Positions 6,850 through 7,255 of a stretch of DNA of 7,255 nt are shown here, piece by piece; position 1 is the stretch's first letter; every line of letters begins with the position of its first letter. A model generated the notes under the pieces. That model was given only the letters and a program-made list of their open reading frames with translations, was not told where the DNA came from and did not search any database. Source of the stretch: an uncultured Clostridia bacterium (lineage in GTDB: Bacteria; Bacillota; Clostridia; TANB77; CAG-508); contig CASTFX010000059.1 of assembly GCA_949448405.1 (NCBI GenBank), positions 1 through 7,255 on the forward strand, given 5' to 3'. The translations under genes were made by a program, and so were the position numbers.

Positions 6850-7255
6850 ATGCCAAAAATAGTATTTATGGGAACTCCAGACTTTGCGAAAATATCACTA
6901 GAAGCTTTATATAACGAAGGCTTTAATATAATTCGGGGTTGTAACAAATCCTGATAAACAAAAAGGCAGAGGAATGAAGTTTGCAGAAAGTGATGTAAAA
7001 AAATTTGCTCTTGAAAAGAATTTACCAATATATCAACCAGAAAGAGTAAAGGATAATGCAGAGTTTGTCGAAACAATAAAAAACTTAAATCCTGATATAA
7101 TGTGCGTTGTAGCTTATGGAAAAATTCTGCCAAAAGAAATATTAGATATTCCTAAAAAAGGTTGTATAAATTTGCATGCTTCACTTCTTCCAAAATATAG
7201 AGGAGCAGCTCCAATACAATGGGCTATATTAAATGGAGATAAGAAAACAGGTGTA
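6850..7255 (+). CDS. fmt: Methionyl-tRNA formyltransferase, N-terminal part, requiring one +1 shift at CGG (3' truncated by the window)
   Basis: Fmt transfers a formyl group from 10-formyl-tetrahydrofolate to initiator Met-tRNA. The N-terminus IVFMGTPDFA is diagnostic. Omitting C6934 gives NIIGVVTNPDKQKGRG, then VVAYGKILP and the catalytic NLHASLLPKYRGAAP, with Asn107 and His109 matching the active-site Asn and His of the family. The frame is open to the window end, and the catalytic Asp and C-terminal tRNA-binding domain lie beyond it. Without the shift translation stops at 6952-6954 after 34 codons. AGGAGG (6840-6845) overlaps the def stop codon and lies four bases before the ATG, so fmt is closely coupled to def. 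Confidence 0.92.
6934..6937 (+). other. Putative +1 frameshift site 6 in fmt (ATT CGG G, read Ile-Gly29)
   Basis: The zero frame reads CGG GGT TGT AAC AAA TCC TGA. Skipping C6934 restores IIGVVTNPD, a conserved strand and loop of the Fmt folate-binding domain (VVGVFTQPD in E. coli). It shows that the pattern is not confined to priA. Confidence 0.85.

Noticed and set aside
6768..7133. Minus-strand open frame opposite the end of def and start of fmt
   Set aside because: It overlaps two well-identified genes and has no motif of its own.

Overview
The window comes from a very AT-rich bacterial chromosome. Gene order, strong Shine-Dalgarno sites (AGGAGG) and protein family variants point to a low-GC Bacillota, most likely a clostridial or uncultured gut lineage. 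TGG is used for Trp and TGA and TAG as stops, so this is not a mycoplasma-type UGA code. All recognisable genes lie on the + strand and are closely packed. No tRNA, rRNA, CRISPR array or insertion sequence was seen, and no stretch over 300 bases lacks a gene.

Layout: (1) positions 1-909 are the 3' end of addA, the helicase-nuclease subunit of the AddAB recombination complex. (2) Positions about 923/956 to 4028 hold a small envelope cluster. It contains a multi-pass membrane protein resembling a GT-C glycosyltransferase, a polyprenyl-phosphate GT2 glycosyltransferase of the GtrB/CsbB/DPM1 type, and a 68-residue single-span membrane protein with a prepilin-like N-terminus. (3) From 4042 a good sigma-A promoter with an internal palindrome drives the housekeeping block priA-def-fmt (replication restart helicase, peptide deformylase, methionyl-tRNA formyltransferase). 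The window ends inside fmt.

The outstanding observation is in priA and fmt. Read conventionally, priA breaks into six pieces and fmt into two. Every one of the six breaks has the same form: a single extra C immediately before a glycine codon GGN, so the zero frame meets an in-frame CGG codon and the protein is restored by a +1 shift (CGGN read as Gly). All six occur at positions where the homologous protein has, or plausibly has, glycine, including Walker A, motif III (GSATP) and motif VI (AGRAGR) of PriA and the IIGVVTNPD motif of Fmt. Across all genes in the window CGG occurs in frame only at these six sites. It is never used as an arginine codon: Arg is AGA or AGG, plus two CGT. The five other CGG trinucleotides on the + strand span codon boundaries. 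This fits a genome in which CGG is unassigned or starved and acts as a +1 frameshift signal, or in which a quadruplet-reading glycine tRNA decodes CGGN. The main competing explanation is a context-specific sequencing error. Decay of priA or fmt is unlikely because everything outside the single bases is intact and def between them is undamaged.

Functionally, priA, def and fmt form a classical Bacillota housekeeping cluster. If the shift is real, full-length PriA needs five successive shifts and Fmt at least one, with early stop codons after each failure, so their output would depend strongly on how CGG is handled.
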